Below, piece by piece: positions 7,602-15,797 of a stretch of DNA of 45,921 bases. The notes below the pieces were generated by a model. The model saw nothing but the letters and a program-made list of their open reading frames with translations, did no database searches and was not told the origin of the DNA. A program made the position numbers and the translations under genes. Every line of letters begins with the position of its first letter. Position 1 is the first letter of the stretch. The DNA is from Bacillota bacterium (GTDB taxonomy: Bacteria > Bacillota > Clostridia > Oscillospirales > Oscillospiraceae), in the NCBI GenBank assembly GCA_023386265.1, contig JAEWKA010000003.1:1-45921 (forward strand), written 5' to 3'.

Positions 7602-9095
7602 TCAGCCCCTATCCTGCTCATTTTTGATAATTCCGAACAGAGGTTTCACGACAGGATAAATCTGCCGGAAAACCTTATATCTCTCTTCATAACGGACCGC
7701 AATCTCCGCGTCCGGTTTAACGGTGGAGCTCACCTTGACTAGATTTTCAGCCGCTTCGCGCACAGAAGAGAACTCACCGCAGGCAACGGATGCGAGGATT
7801 GCGCCGCCATATCCGGGGCCCTCCTCTGTTTCCACGCTGTCGAGCTCCAGATTGAGTACGTTTGCGATGATTTCTTTCCACAGTGGGCTTTTTGCACCGC
7901 CGCCGCAGATCTTGCTGCGCTTTATATCGATACCGAGCGACCTTGCGACCTCGAGAGAATCGCGGATACCGAAAGCAACGCCCTCAAGCACCGAGAGCGT
8001 AATGTCTTCTCTCGAAGTGTCCATTGAAAGCCCGATAAAGGTGCCGCGAGCCTCCGAATCGTTGTGGGGCGAGCGCTCACCCATGAGGTACGGCAGGAAA
8101 AACACCTGAGAACGGCCGAGCGCGTCACGCGTTATCTTTGCCTGTTCCTCGGAATACCGGTCTGTCTTCAGTATGTCCTCCATCCACCACTTATTGCAGG
8201 AGGCGGCGGAGAGCATACAGCCCATAAGGTGATAGTTACCGTCTGCGTGAGCAAACGAATGAAGTGCATTGTGGTTGTCTACGCCGAAGGTATCGCTGGA
8301 AATGAAGATTGTGCCGGAGGTGCCGAGCGAGATATTGCACCGTCCGTCCCCGACCGTAGCAGTTCCGACAGCGGCAGCCGCATTGTCTCCCGCTCCTGCG
8401 GCAATCTTAATATCTTCTGAAAGTCCGAGAGTCTTGGCCATTTCAGGCGTCAATGTCCCAACGGCATCAAAGCTTTCAAAAAGCTGCGGCATCTGTTGCT
8501 CTTTTATACCGCAGACATTGAGCATCTCCTTACTCCAGCACTTGTTTTTTACATCTAAAAGCAGCATACCGGACGCGTCCGAATAATCGGTGCAGTGAAC
8601 ATTGGAGAGCTTATAGTTGATATAATCCTTGGGCAGCATTATTTTGTCGATCCGGGCAAAGAGCTCCGGCTCGTGTTTTTTCATCCAAAGTAGCTTCGGC
8701 GCTGTGAAGCCCGCAAAGGCAATGTTCGCGGTATACTTAGAAAGCGCTTCTTTGCCGATTACCTTGTTAAGCCAATCCGTTTCCTCGAAGGTGCGCCCGT
8801 CGTTCCATAAAATCGCGGGTCGCAGGACTTTATCGTCCTTGTCAAGCGCGACAAGACCGTGCATCTGACCGCCGGTGCCGATGCCCGCAATCTGCTGTTT
8901 GTCGCAGTCCTCAGTGAGCTCTTTGATGCCCTCAAGCGTCTCGCGGAGCCAGTCCTCGGGATTCTGCTCCGACCAGCCCGGATGCGGGAATGATAAGGGA
9001 TACGAGCGGGAGACAATCTTTCTGATTTTTCCCTCTCCATCCATAAGCAGGAGCTTAACAGCCGAAGTGCCAAGGTCAATTCCGATATACAGCAT
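7602..9095 (-). CDS. xylB: Xylulokinase
   Basis: A 497-residue FGGY-family kinase phosphorylating a ketopentose, in the classical case D-xylulose to D-xylulose 5-phosphate, with ATP. N-terminal phosphate-binding motif GIDLGTSAVK at 5-14, substrate motif GGQMHG at 75-80, catalytic aspartate D237 in GAGDNAAAAVG, then PYLMGERSPHND and the C-terminal GGGAKSPLW adenosine-binding motif. The length and the QMHG motif support xylulokinase over glycerol or ribulose kinases, though FGGY specificity is not certain from sequence. AAGGAGG precedes the ATG. It lies 80 bp after mmsB, behind an intra-operon hairpin. No xylose isomerase gene occurs in the window. Confidence 0.92.
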   Translation of the reverse strand: MLYIGIDLGTSAVKLLLMDGEGKIRKIVSRSYPLSFPHPGWSEQNPEDWLRETLEGIKELTEDCDKQQIAGIGTGGQMHGLVALDKDDKVLRPAILWNDGRTFEETDWLNKVIGKEALSKYTANIAFAGFTAPKLLWMKKHEPELFARIDKIMLPKDYINYKLSNVHCTDYSDASGMLLLDVKNKCWSKEMLNVCGIKEQQMPQLFESFDAVGTLTPEMAKTLGLSEDIKIAAGAGDNAAAAVGTATVGDGRCNISLGTSGTIFISSDTFGVDNHNALHSFAHADGNYHLMGCMLSAASCNKWWMEDILKTDRYSEEQAKITRDALGRSQVFFLPYLMGERSPHNDSEARGTFIGLSMDTSREDITLSVLEGVAFGIRDSLEVARSLGIDIKRSKICGGGAKSPLWKEIIANVLNLELDSVETEEGPGYGGAILASVACGEFSSVREAAENLVKVSSTVKPDAEIAVRYEERYKVFRQIYPVVKPLFGIIKNEQDRG

Positions 9096-9127
9096 TCCAA
9101 TTACCTCCTTGGGAATGGTTCGTCCAT

Positions 9128-9164
9128 ATACAGGGCAACGCAGACGCTCCGCATTGCCCTGTAT
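9128..9164 (-). terminator. Intra-operon stem-loop between mmsB and xylB
   Basis: A 14-bp stem with a single G-U pair (ATACAGGGCAACGC with GCATTGCCCTGTAT) just after the permease stop. It is likely a partial terminator or mRNA 3'-end stabiliser that lowers kinase and isomerase expression relative to the transporter. Confidence 0.6.
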
Positions 9165-9175
9165 TAACCTAATTT

Positions 9176-10333
9176 TTATGCCTTGCCGGTCTTGTGGTTT
9201 GAAACGACGTCGAATATGACAGCGATCAGAAGAACCGTTCCTTTAACGACGTATTGCCAGTTGTTATCAAGGCCAAAGATACTCATGCCCTGGTTGATAA
9301 CGCCGAGCAGTATTGCACCGACCATAATGCCGGAAACCGTACCTGACCCACCGTACGCGGAGGCGCCGCCTATGAAGCAGGCGCCGATTGTGTCCAGCTC
9401 GTATGTCAGACCGGTATCACCGCTGACGGAGCCGATACGGGCTGCTACTAACAAGCCAGAGAAGCCTGCCAGTATGCTCATCGAACAATAGGCCCAGAAA
9501 TAAACCTTTTTCGTATCAATACCGGAGAGCTTTGTTGCCTTTTCGTTTCCGCCTACCGCGTAGAAATAACGTCCAAAAGCGGTCTTTGACGTTATAAACG
9601 CATACAGAAGCACAACGAGCAGTATCCAGAGGAGCATCACGGGAATACCTTTGTAATGAGCCAGCTGCCAGGTGTAGGCGATTATCAGCAGGTCGATAAT
9701 GGCAATCTGAGCATACTCCGCAATTGCCGACTTCATCTCATAACCCTTTCTGGCCTTCTTCGAACGGTTGACGAAGGTGAGGACAATTAGGGCTAAAGAA
9801 ACGGCTACTCCCACAATAAGAGCCGACCAGTAGATTGTGCCGTCAATGCCCGGTACTGTAATGTAAGAGGAGAAAATGTCCAAAAAAGTCTTGTTAGCAA
9901 TACTGACTGTTTTGGAAGCCAACAGTACGCGCCCCAGACCGCGGAACAGGAACATGCCCGCAAGCGTTGCAATAAAGGGCGGGATGTGCATATGTCCTAT
10001 CCAAAAGCCCTGCCACGCACCGATTCCGAATGAAACGGCCATGCAGATTCCGATGGTTGCAAATGCGCCTAATGCCGTCTTGGACAAAAGCTGAGCGGCG
10101 AGAGCGGCTACTAGGCAAAGTGTTGCTCCGACTGAAAGGTCGACGTTGCCGCCGGTAAGTATGCACAGCAACATACCGCAGGCCATGACCAGAACATAGG
10201 CGTTCTGCAGCAGCAGGTTTGAGATGTTCTGAGCGTACAGCAGCCTGCCGCCGGTCAGTATGGCGAAGAAGATGAAAACCACCACAAGGGCGATCATCAT
10301 TGTATATTTTTTTACTATAGCAGATGCTTTCAT
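9176..10333 (-). CDS. mmsB: Multiple-monosaccharide ABC transporter permease
   Basis: A 385-residue inner-membrane permease of the ribose/xylose (CUT2) class with about ten hydrophobic helices. It carries the CUT2 signature region GGNVDLSVGATLCLVAALAA and, later, AVGGNEKATKLSGI. The length and an extended cytoplasmic loop (RSKKARKGYEMKSA, about 200) fit the MmsB/GguB/XylH group. I chose the ATG at 10333 because AAGGGAG lies about 9 bp upstream; the longer frame to 10417 overlaps the ATPase gene and looks unnatural. It begins 4 bp after the ATPase stop. It forms the membrane channel of the importer with the flanking gene products. Confidence 0.92.
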   Translation of the reverse strand: MKASAIVKKYTMMIALVVVFIFFAILTGGRLLYAQNISNLLLQNAYVLVMACGMLLCILTGGNVDLSVGATLCLVAALAAQLLSKTALGAFATIGICMAVSFGIGAWQGFWIGHMHIPPFIATLAGMFLFRGLGRVLLASKTVSIANKTFLDIFSSYITVPGIDGTIYWSALIVGVAVSLALIVLTFVNRSKKARKGYEMKSAIAEYAQIAIIDLLIIAYTWQLAHYKGIPVMLLWILLVVLLYAFITSKTAFGRYFYAVGGNEKATKLSGIDTKKVYFWAYCSMSILAGFSGLLVAARIGSVSGDTGLTYELDTIGACFIGGASAYGGSGTVSGIMVGAILLGVINQGMSIFGLDNNWQYVVKGTVLLIAVIFDVVSNHKTGKA

Positions 10334-10337
10334 TGTC

Positions 10338-11897
10338 TTACGCTCCCTTGCTCTCTTCTTTGGCGCTCTTTTTGGATTTGAGGATTGCGCCCATAATCTT
10401 TTCCTGCGTAGCGTCATTGGCGCCCATTTCTGCCACCATCTCGCCTTCGTTCATTACATAGATACGGTCACACATGCCGAGCAGCTCCGTCAGCTCAGAA
10501 GAAATCATTACAACGGATTTGCCCTGTGCAACAAGATCGTTCATGATGCAGTATATCTCGTATTTTGCGCCGACGTCGATGCCTCGCGTGGGTTCATCAA
10601 GAATCAGCACATCGGGATCGGCAAACATCCATTTGGAAAGAAGAACCTTCTGCTGGTTTCCGCCGGAAAGGTTATTGACCATTTGCTGTATCGTCGGCGT
10701 CTTGGTACGAAGCTTTTGCTTGTATTCCTCCGCGACCTTGTTTTCCATGTTGACGTCGATAATTCCTCTGTGGCAGACCTTTTCGAGCCTTGCCAGAGTA
10801 TTATTTCTCGCAATAGAGTCAGCAAGTATGAGCCCGTTCACCTTTCTGTCCTCCGTGACGTAGGCGATTCCGGCTTCAATGGCTTCACGCTCGTTTTTAA
10901 GCTTAACCTCGCGACCATTGACCTTCAACGTACCGGTGATAGCTGTGCCGTAGCTCTTTCCAAAGATCGAGCGAGCAAGTTCCGTACGCCCCGCGCCTTG
11001 AAGTCCGGAAAAGCCGACTATTTCGCCCTTGCGAACGTTGAATGCGACATGGTTCACGACGCGTTTTTCGGTATAGACCGGATGATTTACACACCAATCC
11101 GAAACCTCCATGCCGATTTCGCTGTTTACTTTGCGTTCACGCTTCGGAAAGCGGTCAGTCATTTCTCGTCCGACCATCCCGCGGATAATTCGGTCCTCGT
11201 CAATATTGTGGTCGGCGTTTTGGATGGTTTCAATCGTTGAGCCATCGCGCATGACAGTTATTTTATCTGCGACATAAGCTACTTCGGAGAGCTTATGTGA
11301 GATGATTATCGACGTCATCCCCTGCTTTTTAAACTCGATAAGCATATCGAGCAGCATTTTGGAATCCTCCGAGTTCAGCGACGAAGTCGGCTCATCGAGG
11401 ATAAGGAGCTTAACGTTCTTCGAAAGAGCTTTCGCAATTTCGACGAGCTGCTGCTTACCTGTGCCGATGTCCTTTATTAGCGTCGTTGGGGAATCTTTAA
11501 GCCCCACCTGCTTCAAGTGCTTTGCCGCTTGGCTGAACGTCTCGTCCCAGTCGATGCCGAACTTACCCATACGTTCGTTTCTAAGGAACATGTTTTCGCC
11601 GATGGAAAGCTCCGGAATCAGCGCAAGCTCCTGATGAATAATGACTATTCCCAGCTTTTCGCTGTCGCGCACGGTCTTAAAGTGGCACTTATGCCCCTCA
11701 TAGAGGATCGTACCGTCATATTCTCCTATCGGGATCGTGCCGCTCAGGACGTTCATCAGCGTCGATTTACCGGCGCCGTTTTCTCCGACGATCGCGTGGA
11801 TTTCTCCGCGCTCAACCGCGAGATTGACGTTGTCCAGCGCGCGTACGCCCGGATAGAGCTTTGATATTTCTTTCATTTCAAGAATGTTATCTGCCAA
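10338..11897 (-). CDS. mmsA: Multiple-monosaccharide ABC transporter ATP-binding protein
   Basis: A 519-residue fused double-NBD ATPase of the CUT2 sugar importer family. The first domain has Walker A GENGAGKST near residue 38, a Q-loop in IIHQELALIPELSIGEN, a signature-like IGTGKQQLVEIAKAL and Walker B LLILDEPTSSL. The second domain has the expected degenerate Walker A (GLQGAGRTE), signature LSGGNQQKV and Walker B VLILDEPTRGID. These features and the length match MmsA/GguA. It powers import of a monosaccharide delivered by the lipoprotein encoded upstream. A strong GC hairpin separates it from the binding-protein gene. Confidence 0.93.
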   Translation of the reverse strand: MADNILEMKEISKLYPGVRALDNVNLAVERGEIHAIVGENGAGKSTLMNVLSGTIPIGEYDGTILYEGHKCHFKTVRDSEKLGIVIIHQELALIPELSIGENMFLRNERMGKFGIDWDETFSQAAKHLKQVGLKDSPTTLIKDIGTGKQQLVEIAKALSKNVKLLILDEPTSSLNSEDSKMLLDMLIEFKKQGMTSIIISHKLSEVAYVADKITVMRDGSTIETIQNADHNIDEDRIIRGMVGREMTDRFPKRERKVNSEIGMEVSDWCVNHPVYTEKRVVNHVAFNVRKGEIVGFSGLQGAGRTELARSIFGKSYGTAITGTLKVNGREVKLKNEREAIEAGIAYVTEDRKVNGLILADSIARNNTLARLEKVCHRGIIDVNMENKVAEEYKQKLRTKTPTIQQMVNNLSGGNQQKVLLSKWMFADPDVLILDEPTRGIDVGAKYEIYCIMNDLVAQGKSVVMISSELTELLGMCDRIYVMNEGEMVAEMGANDATQEKIMGAILKSKKSAKEESKGA

Positions 11898-11965
11898 AAT
11901 GATGCCCCCTTATTATGCTTTGTCGGGCACTTGCCTCGCATTAGAATCGTGATTCAAACTGGAAA

Positions 11966-11991
11966 ATGGGCGGGGCTGAAGCCCCGCCCAT
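11966..11991 (-). terminator. Intra-operon GC stem-loop after chvE
   Basis: An 11-bp perfect stem (TGGGCGGGGC with GCCCCGCCCA, plus a flanking A-T pair, loop TGAA) between the binding-protein stop and mmsA. Stem-loops here commonly let the binding protein be made in excess by blocking 3' decay or partly terminating transcription. Confidence 0.65.
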
Positions 11992-12035
11992 CTAGTGCTG
12001 AAAACTATGTCCGGGTTGTTTCGAATATTCGAAGC

Positions 12036-13202
12036 TTAGCCGGCTGCCTTGGGATAGCCATCGGTGCCCATTGTGTAGTAACCGGTGTCTACAAGCTCTT
12101 TCTGGATGTTGTCCTTGGTTACAACTGTCGGAACAAGCAGGTAAGAAGGAATGGTTGCGTTGTTGTTGTTGTAGGACTCTGTGTCATAGGTGCAGTCGAA
12201 GGTCCAGCCTGCAGCTGTGATCAGGTCGCCGTTGGGGGTCTCGCCCTTGAGGATAGCGTCTGCGAGGTCAACAGTGACAACTGCTTCGTTCGCAACAGCC
12301 TTATAAACTGTCATGGACTGCTTGCCGTCAACAATGTTGGCGAGGTTGGCTTCGTCGCCGTCCTGGCCGGTGATGAGAACGGAGTTCGTGCCCTTATAGT
12401 CAGATCCGATAGCCTGGGTTACGCCGAGTGCGGTGGAGTCGTTGGAGCAAAGAGCGACATCAAGTACCGTTCCGTCTGCATAGAAGGAAGCGAGGATGTT
12501 CTGCATACGGTTCAGAGCGTTCTCGGTTTTCCACTGTGCGGTAGCAACTTCTTCAAACTTGGTCTGGCCAGACGGAACCTTCAGGATGCCGGCATCTATA
12601 TACGGCTTAAGTACGTCGAAAGCGCCGTTGAAGAAGAAGCCTGCGTTGTTGTCGGCGGGATCGCCGGCGGTGAACTCAATGTTGTAGCTCTTGGATGTGT
12701 CAGCAAGATCAAGTCCCAGTGTTTCGACGACATATTCACCCTGCAGTTTGCCGACCGTGTAGTTGTCGAAAGATACATAATAGGAAATAGCGTCGGTGTT
12801 CATGATCAGACGGTCATAGGAGATGACGGGGATCTTCGAATCAGCTGCGCTCTGCAGAACAGTGGACAGAGATTCGCCATCGACTGCGACGATAACCAGA
12901 AGGTTGACTTTGTCAGCAATCAGGTTCTCGATGTCGCTGACCTGCTTGGTGGCGTCATTGTCTGAATAAACGAGGTTTACTGTGTAGCCCTTGTCTTCAA
13001 ACTGCTTCTGCAGGAACGAACCATCGCGGTTCCAGCGCTCCAGGGATTTGGTCGGCATTGCGATACCGATTTTTCCGCCTGCCGTTACTTCTGCCGATGC
13101 TTCAGCCGATGCTGCCGGGGATTCTTTGCTTGCCGATGTGCCGCAAGCGACAAGAACCAGTGCCAGTGAAAGTGCGAGAACGAGTGCGATAACCTTTTTC
13201 AT
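12036..13202 (-). CDS. chvE: Multiple-monosaccharide ABC transporter substrate-binding lipoprotein
   Basis: A 388-residue extracytoplasmic sugar-binding lipoprotein of the ChvE/XylF type 1 periplasmic-binding fold. The signal peptide ends in the lipobox LVAC with lipidated C20, followed by a Ser/Ala-rich linker. The mature domain starts with GGKIGIAMPTKSLERWNRDG, typical of this subgroup, and contains NDATKQVSDIENLIAD and ITGQDGDEANLANI. I chose the ATG at 13202 because GAGGAGG precedes it; the frame extends upstream to 13325 through promoter sequence, which is not coding. It is the first gene of the operon. ChvE homologues bind several pentoses and hexoses, so the ligand is open. Confidence 0.93.
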   Translation of the reverse strand: MKKVIALVLALSLALVLVACGTSASKESPAASAEASAEVTAGGKIGIAMPTKSLERWNRDGSFLQKQFEDKGYTVNLVYSDNDATKQVSDIENLIADKVNLLVIVAVDGESLSTVLQSAADSKIPVISYDRLIMNTDAISYYVSFDNYTVGKLQGEYVVETLGLDLADTSKSYNIEFTAGDPADNNAGFFFNGAFDVLKPYIDAGILKVPSGQTKFEEVATAQWKTENALNRMQNILASFYADGTVLDVALCSNDSTALGVTQAIGSDYKGTNSVLITGQDGDEANLANIVDGKQSMTVYKAVANEAVVTVDLADAILKGETPNGDLITAAGWTFDCTYDTESYNNNNATIPSYLLVPTVVTKDNIQKELVDTGYYTMGTDGYPKAAG

Positions 13203-13260
13203 TTTTTTCCTCCTCAAAAATGATTGCACACTAAATCTTTGCGCATCCTTACATAAAATT

Positions 13261-13285
13261 CTTTTGTAAAATTCATTTACAAAAG
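13261..13285. promoter_or_regulatory. ROK-repressor operator (perfect 10-bp inverted repeat)
   Basis: CTTTTGTAAA-N5-TTTACAAAAG, a perfect palindrome 59-83 bp upstream of the chvE start. Relative to the predicted start point it covers about +5 to +29, a classic repressor position. The divergent ROK regulator is the obvious candidate binder. Confidence 0.7.
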
Positions 13286-13296
13286 TCCTTGTATTT

Positions 13297-13325
13297 ATAA
13301 TACAATTGTCTTCGCGAGAAGTCAA
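13297..13325 (-). promoter_or_regulatory. SigA promoter of the sugar operon
   Basis: On the minus strand, -35 TTGACT (13325-13320) and -10 TATTAT (13302-13297) are separated by exactly 17 bp. The predicted start point is near 13290, giving a leader of about 90 nt that contains the operator and the GAGGAGG ribosome binding site. Confidence 0.75.
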
Positions 13326-13526
13326 CGGATTTTTGGCGAAATTACTATTTTAGGAACAATACACAAATTTGATATGCCATTTTGATGCTAAAGGTTTGAA
13401 GTGATTTGGCATTACACACAGAGCAGGGCAGTCCGTTCTGTGCATATGGTTAGAGTGCATTTATGTCTGCTCTCTCAGTTCCGCCGTCTGCAGCGGAATG
13501 GTATTTTAACCCAACAATTGCGGCTT

Positions 13527-13559
13527 AAATAAAGTTTGTTTATTTCAATTCTGGAATTG
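13527..13559. promoter_or_regulatory. Inverted repeats over the ROK regulator promoter
   Basis: Two short inverted repeats sit side by side: AAATAAA-N5-TTTATTT (13527-13545) and CAATTC-TG-GAATTG (13546-13559), the second touching the -35 box. The segment AGTTTGTTT resembles a half-site of known XylR operators. This is a possible autoregulatory site; it is not identical to the operator at 13261. Confidence 0.35.
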
Positions 13560-13585
13560 ACATTTTCCGACACTATGCTTATCAT
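13557..13585 (+). promoter_or_regulatory. SigA promoter of the ROK regulator
   Basis: Consensus -35 TTGACA (13557-13562), 17-bp spacer, -10 TATCAT (13580-13585). The predicted start point near 13592 leaves a 30-nt leader carrying GGGAG before the ATG at 13622. Confidence 0.7.
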
Positions 13586-13621
13586 ATATAAAGAATGTTT
13601 ATAAAAGTTGGGAGAACGCCA

Positions 13622-14755
13622 ATGACGAATCTTGAAGGAACAATCACTGAGCGGCGCAGGCAGACGAGGAACAGTATATATCAATATCTGTTCTACTCGG
13701 ACACGTCGCACTCAAAGCTGGAGATTGCTTCCGACTTATCCCTCAGTCTACCGACTGTCCATCAAAATCTGACAGAACTTATTGACGCGGGGCTTATTCG
13801 GCGTGACGGAACATACCAGTCCACGGGAGGCAGACGCGCCATGCGCCTGACTATTGCGGAGTATGCCCGCTTTGCCGTAGGCGTATCCGTAACTGACAAC
13901 GGGCTTCGATTTGTAGCCGCGAATCTGCGTATGCAGGAAATCGCCTGTAAGAAGACGGAAAAACTCTCGATTAGTGAGATTGATGATGTCGGAAGGCTTT
14001 TGGCCGATGAGCTTGAAAAGTTTCTCGATGAATTTGGGCTGAACAGAAGCAGTCTTCTGGGCGTTGGAATCACCCTCCCCGCGGTCATCGACCCCGATAA
14101 CGAAAACATCCGGCTTGCTCCAACCCTCCATTTAAAGGATATAAGTCTCAAAAAAATTATTCAATATATTAAATATCCGGTTTACGTTTCGAACGACGCA
14201 ACAAGTGCAGGCTACGCCGAGTGGTTCTCATCTCCTGAGCAGAGCAGCATGGCTTATCTGTTTTTAGAGAGCGGCGTCGGCGGTGCGGTACTTCTCAAAG
14301 GCGCACCCTATTTCGGCGTAAACCAGCGCAGCGGCGAGTTCGGACATATGTGCGTCGAGCCAAACGGACGCCCGTGCAAATGCGGAAAGAACGGTTGTCT
14401 GGAGGCCTATATCTCATCAGCACGCATCAGCGACGATCTCGGTATCTCGATTGAGGAATTTTTCAAAGGTCTCAAAACTAAAAAACCCGAATACGAGGCT
14501 CTCTGGCAGGATGTCCTTGTACACCTTGCTACCGGCGTCAATAATATTCGCATGGCGCTCGACTGTGATGTCGTAATAGGCGGTTTAATAGCGACGTACA
14601 TGGAGCCTTATATGCCGGAGCTCAGGCGGCTCGCAGCGGAGCTGAACACCTTCGAAAACAACGGCGACTATGTTAAGCTGTGCCGCTACTCCAAGAACGC
14701 CGCGACTCTCGGCGTCGCCCTTCACTTTATCAGAGAGTTTATCGAGAGTATATAA
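13622..14755 (+). CDS. ROK family transcriptional regulator (XylR/NagC-like)
   Basis: A 377-residue repressor with an N-terminal winged helix-turn-helix (about 30-62, SKLEIASDLSLSLPTVHQNL) fused to a ROK sugar-sensing domain. The ROK zinc site is intact, with GH at 241-242 and CKCGKNGC supplying C252, C254 and C259. The sugar-kinase-type aspartate is retained in SNDATSAG (D192), while the ATP-binding N-lobe motif is absent, as expected for a regulator. I chose the ATG at 13622 because GGGAG lies 8 bp upstream; the longer frame starts at 13595. It diverges from the sugar operon and presumably represses it until the transported sugar binds. Confidence 0.9.
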   Translation: MTNLEGTITERRRQTRNSIYQYLFYSDTSHSKLEIASDLSLSLPTVHQNLTELIDAGLIRRDGTYQSTGGRRAMRLTIAEYARFAVGVSVTDNGLRFVAANLRMQEIACKKTEKLSISEIDDVGRLLADELEKFLDEFGLNRSSLLGVGITLPAVIDPDNENIRLAPTLHLKDISLKKIIQYIKYPVYVSNDATSAGYAEWFSSPEQSSMAYLFLESGVGGAVLLKGAPYFGVNQRSGEFGHMCVEPNGRPCKCGKNGCLEAYISSARISDDLGISIEEFFKGLKTKKPEYEALWQDVLVHLATGVNNIRMALDCDVVIGGLIATYMEPYMPELRRLAAELNTFENNGDYVKLCRYSKNAATLGVALHFIREFIESI

Positions 14756-14761
14756 ATGGGA

Positions 14762-14791
14762 ATCCCCGCAGTGCTTTTGCACTGTGGGGAT
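14762..14791 (+). terminator. Hairpin after the ROK regulator
   Basis: A 13-bp stem with one G-U pair (ATCCCCGCAGTGC with GCACTGTGGGGAT, TTTT loop) directly after the stop codon, followed by ATTGCTATTT. The T-tail is weak but the position is right for a terminator. Confidence 0.65.
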
Positions 14792-14946
14792 ATTGCTATT
14801 TCATAAATCTCATATTAATATTCGGTATGTTTTTCTTTTTTGATTTTATACTAATATAAACAAAAATTATGTGCATATATTATATTTAATTGTTGTTTTC
14901 AGTTACTATTTTTACTGGAGGAATAATCCGAGAGGACGTATATTTG

Positions 14947-15729
14947 ATGTTTTGTAAAAACTGCGGAAAACAAATCCCAGATGGTTCTGTGTTTTGTCCT
15001 GAATGCGGGACAACGCTAAACCCTTCTACTCAACAATATTCTCAGCAACCAGAGCCACATGTAAAAGAAAAAAAGCCGATTTATAAAAAATGGTGGTTTT
15101 GGGTTATACTAGCGGTTGCTTTATTCATAATTATCGGCGCATTGGGGAGTGAAGGCAAACCTGACTCTAAAACACCTGATTCTATAGCTTCTGCTAATCC
15201 CGAACCAACAAAACGCGCCGAAGAAACACCAGCGCCATCCAGCACTCCGGCTATCCCTTGGTATGAAAGCGGAATGTATAAAGTCGGCACCGATATAGAT
15301 GCGGGAGAATATTTTATTTTATCCTCTGGCGCATGCTATCTTGAGGTTACGTCCGATAGCAGCGGAACTTTGGAAAGCATTGTTACCAATGATAACGTCT
15401 ATACTTTTACGTTTATTACAATACAGGATGGACAATATCTTTCGATAAGCGACGGTAAATTCGTTAAAGCTGAATTTGCAGAAGTTCCGGGTCCCGAAAA
15501 CGGGATGTACAGTGAAGGCAAATATCGAGTAGGATTCGATATCCCCAGTGGTGAATACAAAGTCGAGGCACTATCAGGGCAGATGGCTTATATAGAAGTT
15601 ACCTCAGACAGTTCCGGAAATTTAAACAGTATTATTTCAAATGATAATTTCGAAGGTTCAAAATATATTAGTGTTACAGCCGGGCAATATCTTACAATTC
15701 GTTCTGGCGTAATTTACGCTAACGAATAA
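14947..15729 (+). CDS. Zinc-ribbon membrane protein with duplicated beta domain
   Basis: A 260-residue protein. Residues 1-21 form a zinc ribbon (CKNCGKQIPDGSVFCPECG), about 50-70 a single membrane helix (WWFWVILAVALFIIIGALG), then a Ser/Pro/Thr-rich linker, then two tandem copies of a domain of about 65 residues. Each copy carries GMY-x-VG-x-DI-x-x-GEY, a TSDSSG motif, a (S/T)NDN motif and GQYL. The topology implies a cytosolic zinc ribbon and external repeats. The ATG at 14947 is preceded by AGAGGA. The gene is visibly more AT-rich than its neighbours and has its own AT-rich upstream region, consistent with recent acquisition. I know of no assigned function; a cell-surface sensor or adhesion role is speculation. 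Confidence 0.82.
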   Translation: MFCKNCGKQIPDGSVFCPECGTTLNPSTQQYSQQPEPHVKEKKPIYKKWWFWVILAVALFIIIGALGSEGKPDSKTPDSIASANPEPTKRAEETPAPSSTPAIPWYESGMYKVGTDIDAGEYFILSSGACYLEVTSDSSGTLESIVTNDNVYTFTFITIQDGQYLSISDGKFVKAEFAEVPGPENGMYSEGKYRVGFDIPSGEYKVEALSGQMAYIEVTSDSSGNLNSIISNDNFEGSKYISVTAGQYLTIRSGVIYANE

Positions 15730-15797
15730 AACTCATTGTGTAATCCACTCCCCTATGTTACAATTTTTGCACACTAAGTTGAAGCGAGGGACGGGTT

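Noticed and set aside
12036..13325. Longer chvE start at 13325
   Set aside because: The extra 41 codons run through the SigA promoter and operator; the ATG at 13202 has a strong ribosome site and signal peptide.
13373..13498. Further inverted repeats in the sugar-operon control region (ATGCCA/TGGCAT; TTCCGC/GCGGAA)
   Set aside because: Six-base arms with long or ordinary spacers are expected by chance in 400 bp.
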